Shown: positions 60,540 through 64,000 of the stretch, piece after piece
Layout of the letters: each line of letters starts with the position of its first letter
Numbering within the stretch: position 1 is the first letter of the stretch
Source of the DNA: Sabethes cyaneus
Lineage: Eukaryota > Arthropoda > Insecta > Diptera > Culicidae
Direction: 5' to 3'
Assembly (NCBI RefSeq): GCF_943734655.1
Contig: NC_071355.1
Coordinates: 224,320,527 to 224,384,526 of the forward strand
DNA length: 64,000 nucleotides
Position numbers and translations under genes: made by a program
The notes under the pieces: generated by a model
Seen by the model: the letters and a program-made list of their open reading frames with translations, nothing else
What the model was told of the DNA's origin: nothing
Databases searched by the model: none

Positions 60540-63032
60540 TCAGTTTTCTGCTGAGAGGAATGTTTTACAAGATGTTTTGAAGACGGCGTAGCTTCTAGCA
60601 CTTTTGCACACGCTCGGCAGACGGTTCCAGAGACAGATACTACGGTGACGAAAGGCTTTCCTGCCAGCATCAGTTACACAACTGGTTAGCAAAAGATTGT
60701 TTGTTCTATTTGATTGGGAGAATGAGTAAAAGTTTGAAAGATAAGTTGGCCCATCAAACAATATTTTATATGTTTGAGTGCATATTCGGAAGTTGAGAAA
60801 ATTTTCAAATGTACACCCAACCAATGAGTTTTGAAAGCTTGAAATGTGATCAAAACGGCGAATGTTATGGACGTAACGAGTGACGGAATTAAAAGCCAAC
60901 TTGAGTTTTTCGAAATTTTCGTTAGATACATTTGCAAACAGGACACTACCATATTCGAACAAAGGAACAATAAGAGTTCTAGCTAGTTGTAAACGTATAG
61001 GTTGTGGAGTGTAATGACGTAGTGCTACTAATGAATGCATAGACCCATAAACTTTCTTACACACGGCTGCTACTTGAGCATCCCACTTCATATAGCTATC
61101 CATGAGTATGCCCAAGTTTTTGACAACCGCTGAATAGGGAATAATCTCGTTTCCAACCATAACTTGAGCAACTTCATCAAAAATCATTCTTTTCGTTCTG
61201 AAAATGATTGCTTGAGTTTTTCCAGCATTTAATCGAATACCATTTGAGTTACTCCATTCCATAATTTTCTTTATGTCCATATTGATTTTATTTACGAGAA
61301 TGTCGATTTCATTACTTTTTCCGGGAAGGTATAATTGAAAATCATCAGCATAAAGATGAAATTTGCAGTACAGCAATTGCTCAGGAAGATCGTTAATAAA
61401 CATCGAGAACAGAAGCGGTCCTAAAATTGATCCTTGCGGGACTCCGCTTGTTACGGTAGCCAAGTCTGATTTTATGCCGTTGAGCTCAACGTATTGTGAT
61501 CGGCCGGAAAGATATGAATGAAGGAGCTTAATAGCGCAGTCTTGTAGTGAGAATATGCGCTTTAACTTTATGCAAAGTAAAGCATGGTTGATTGAGTCAA
61601 AAGCTTTGCTAAAATCAAGGAGCACCATAACTGTAGCAAACTTTCGATCCAACGCGCATCGAATATCATTTTCGATTTTGATGAGCGCTGTGGTTGTGCT
61701 GCAGTGCTTACGGTATCCTGACTGGAGAGGGCACAGCAGGCTATTTTGCACTAAATAGTTATTCAGTTGTTTTGCTATTAGACCTTCAAAGATTTTTGAG
61801 AGTGCGGGAAGAATGCTGATTGGACGATAATCAGCCTCGGTGGAAGGATTCTCATTTTTTGCAATAGGAACAACGCGAGCAATTTTCCAGTCACAAGGGA
61901 AGCATGACGTAGTTAATATACAATTGAACAGGTCGGTAATAAAAGGCAGCGTGACACAAAGTGTCTTTTTTAGAACATGCAATGGAATTTGATCAGTTCC
62001 GGCAGAATCACATGTGGCCGAATTGAATTCGGTTAACACTTCGTCTTGAGATAAACATCTGAAAGAAAAGTTTTCCTGACTTATATCCGCAGTTAAATCG
62101 TAAGGATGTGTGGGATTAAGTTGAGAAACAAAGTACGTGTTAAGCGATGACGCACTGACGTCCCCGCCACCAGCTCTAGAAGACGCCTCTTTAAGACCCA
62201 GCTGTTTGATGTTTCTCCAAAGTTTGTTTGTTGAAAGTTCAGGGTTAAGATGGGAAGTGAAAAATTCTTGCTTGGATTTTTTTACTTCACGATTTACAAT
62301 ATTTCTTAACCGCGTAAAATTGTTCCACTTACTAAGACATTGCTTATCTCTTTTCCAGCAATTATATGCATCCAATCTGTTTTTAAATAACACATTTAAA
62401 TTCTGAGTGATCCAAGGACATTTGGGATCGATGCTCTTTTTCTTTCGCAAGGGAGCGTGTTGATCAATGATGGATAAAAGGGTGTCGGTCAAAATAGCTA
62501 ATTTATCATTTACATCATTGTATTGTTGCATTACAGAGAGATCGGCATTACGTAGATCCTGCGCAAACTTGTGGTAATTAATTTTGCCATATTCACGAGT
62601 CCAATGATATTCGGGAGCGGAATATTGGCTTTTTATTCTATAATCGAAGCAGATTAGATCATGATCACTAATACCTCCAAATGAAGACTGATACAAATTT
62701 TTTATGTTAAAAGTACAGTTACCCGCTACTAAATCAATCCAAGATTCTGGGCAGTTGGGTCGATGACATGTGGGTAGGGAGGGCACTAGTTTAAAAGTCA
62801 CCGTATCAAGCTGTTTCAGCAGCTTTGTCACGGATGGTTCAGCAAATTTTAGCAGATTAATGTTTAAATCGCCCATGATTAAGATATTCGGCTCACACGA
62901 GGATAGCTCAACAATTATTTCGAAGATTTCGTTTAGACTAGAACTAGGAATGTTAGGTGGTTTGTATATTATCCCGCAAACAGTTTTTAAACTAGTAAGC
63001 TTAATAAAAAGATAATCTACTTCGCTACCTTT
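60540..63032 (-). mobile_element. CR1-like LINE with 830-codon open APE-RT frame, 5'-truncated
   Basis: The open frame runs 63032 to the stop at 60540 (first ATG 62876, giving 778 residues; 52 open codons precede it: GIIYKPPNIPSSSLNEIFEI). APE C-terminal half: MGDLNINLL (1-9) and GISDHDL (68-74). A linker follows, then RT at about 290-560: AGTDQIP, RPISILPALSKIFE, LLDFSKAFDSINH (419-431), SGVPQGSILGPLLF (477-490), HLYADDFQLYLPG (507-519; YADD active site). The thumb and the C-terminal region with FEYGSVLF and CLWNRLPSVC follow. All RT motifs are intact and no stop interrupts them, so it is young. The front of the endonuclease and any ORF1 are missing. The 3' UTR probably ends between 60400 and 60540. 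Confidence 0.85.
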
Positions 63033-63039
63033 TTACTTA

Positions 63040-64000
63040 TGTCATTATTTTTCAAACTCATCTGCAGATACTCGAGGCATGATAGATCAGAGTGAGCTAC
63101 TATCCTTGTTCGCTCAACATTTTCCAATACATCGAATAAGACCACAACCGACCGCAATAATCTCGAGTCGAAGCCACATAGGCTTAGGTTCACAAATTAA
63201 TTTCTAATCCAGCCGTCACCTCCGTGTACCGCCTTCCTTTCTATATCGTTACGGCAGCCAGCAGCCAGCAATCGGCGTCGTCGTTGTGCCATTCTGTGGT
63301 GTGGAAAATCATGCTTTTTTCGCGCTCCATCAGCAACAACGCAACGGCTCGGCACGGCCGCCGTACGCCGCGGTACAACTCGTTGAATGATTAACCCCGA
63401 CGCGAACCCGACAGACGGGGAACCTGTCACGGAATAAATCCACTTATAATCGCACTTGACGAAACATCAAAAGAATTTCAAATTTTTCAGCCTGCACACA
63501 GCTACTGGTTGTTGTTGGTATGTACGGCTGGTTACGACGGCTGATATGCCATTGCAGGCAGGCATGCTGATGAGTCGTTTTCCAACCCCAGCTCGCGGAA
63601 AACATCCTTGGGCGGTTGATGTCTCACTCCGCGCTAGGCCGCTCCACTATTGGTAGGGTTCTCTCTGTGATCTACGAGCTCGATGAGTCGTGATATGGTT
63701 TATTTATACGATTATTACGGCTTTTATGCTGTCTCTATGGCTAATAAGATGAGCTCGTAGTTTTGTGTTTACCCGCCACGATAACTTTGTGCATGTAGAT
63801 TGTTGTAGCGTGTGCCTAACTGCCTGCACGAAGGACTGACGACGAGTGTTCGAGACTGGAATCATGAAAAGGAATGGGCCACAAGCCGTTTCATCATTTT
63901 ATTTCATCGTTTGCCATGCAACATTGGCATTGCTCCGGCTGGCAGTTGCAAAAGTGTCTGAGTTCTTATTCGAGATGTCTCGTATTTATTGAATACCAAC
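63040..64000. other. Unique-looking GC-richer DNA at the right edge
   Basis: No transposon signature. Short frames are not recognisable. 63190-63640 is CG-rich with CAGCCAGCAGCCAGC and could be non-coding regulatory DNA. Confidence 0.35.

Overview
The window looks like nuclear DNA of a culicine mosquito (Aedes-like; species not determinable from sequence alone). The case rests on very long AT-rich introns and spacers, dense nested transposons of kinds known from mosquitoes (LOA/Lian-like, RTE-like, R1-like and CR1-like LINEs, an ITmD37E-like mariner, tRNA-derived SINEs, TA and TTA MITEs), and one conserved insect developmental gene.

The only host gene I can identify with confidence is the 5' part of Wnt6, on the minus strand. 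Exon 1 (62 coding nt, signal peptide) ends at 24272 and exon 2 (236 nt, N-terminal Wnt core) lies at 2325-2090. They are joined by a 21.9-kb intron with consensus splice sites and matching phase. The remaining exons lie beyond the left edge. In flies wg, Wnt6 and Wnt10 run in the same direction, so wg would be expected to the right of this window and Wnt10 to the left (inference).

Layout: 98-931 decayed mariner in Wnt6 intron 2; 2.1-24.3 kb Wnt6 exon 2, intron 1 and exon 1, the intron holding SINEs, a TTA-flanked MITE family, a TA-flanked palindromic element with a LINE in its centre, a LINE RT interrupted by two MITEs, an ITmD37E-like mariner and a 142-bp tandem array; 24.3-26.1 kb GC-richer upstream/promoter zone; 26.5-28.8 kb three long simple repeats; 29.7-32.0 kb mariner fragment and LOA-clade RNase H; 32-37.6 kb no recognisable gene; 37.6-42.3 kb mariner transposase split by a full-length but frameshifted RTE LINE with a 13-bp target duplication, then a pogo-like MITE; 45.3-48.1 kb pogo-like foldback element carrying a nested piggyBac-like element; 49-49.8 kb R1-like LINE and SINE; 52.4-52.6 kb one possible small secreted-protein ORF; 54 kb Helitron 3' end; 55.6-56.9 kb minisatellite; 57.8-60.1 kb decayed RTE pieces with a nested LINE; 60.5-63.0 kb a CR1-like LINE with an 830-codon open frame.

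I found no operon, CRISPR array, phage or other multi-gene system. The informative signals are transposon nesting resolved to the base by target duplications, and the Wnt6 gene structure. All family names come from reading motifs by eye; no database search was run.
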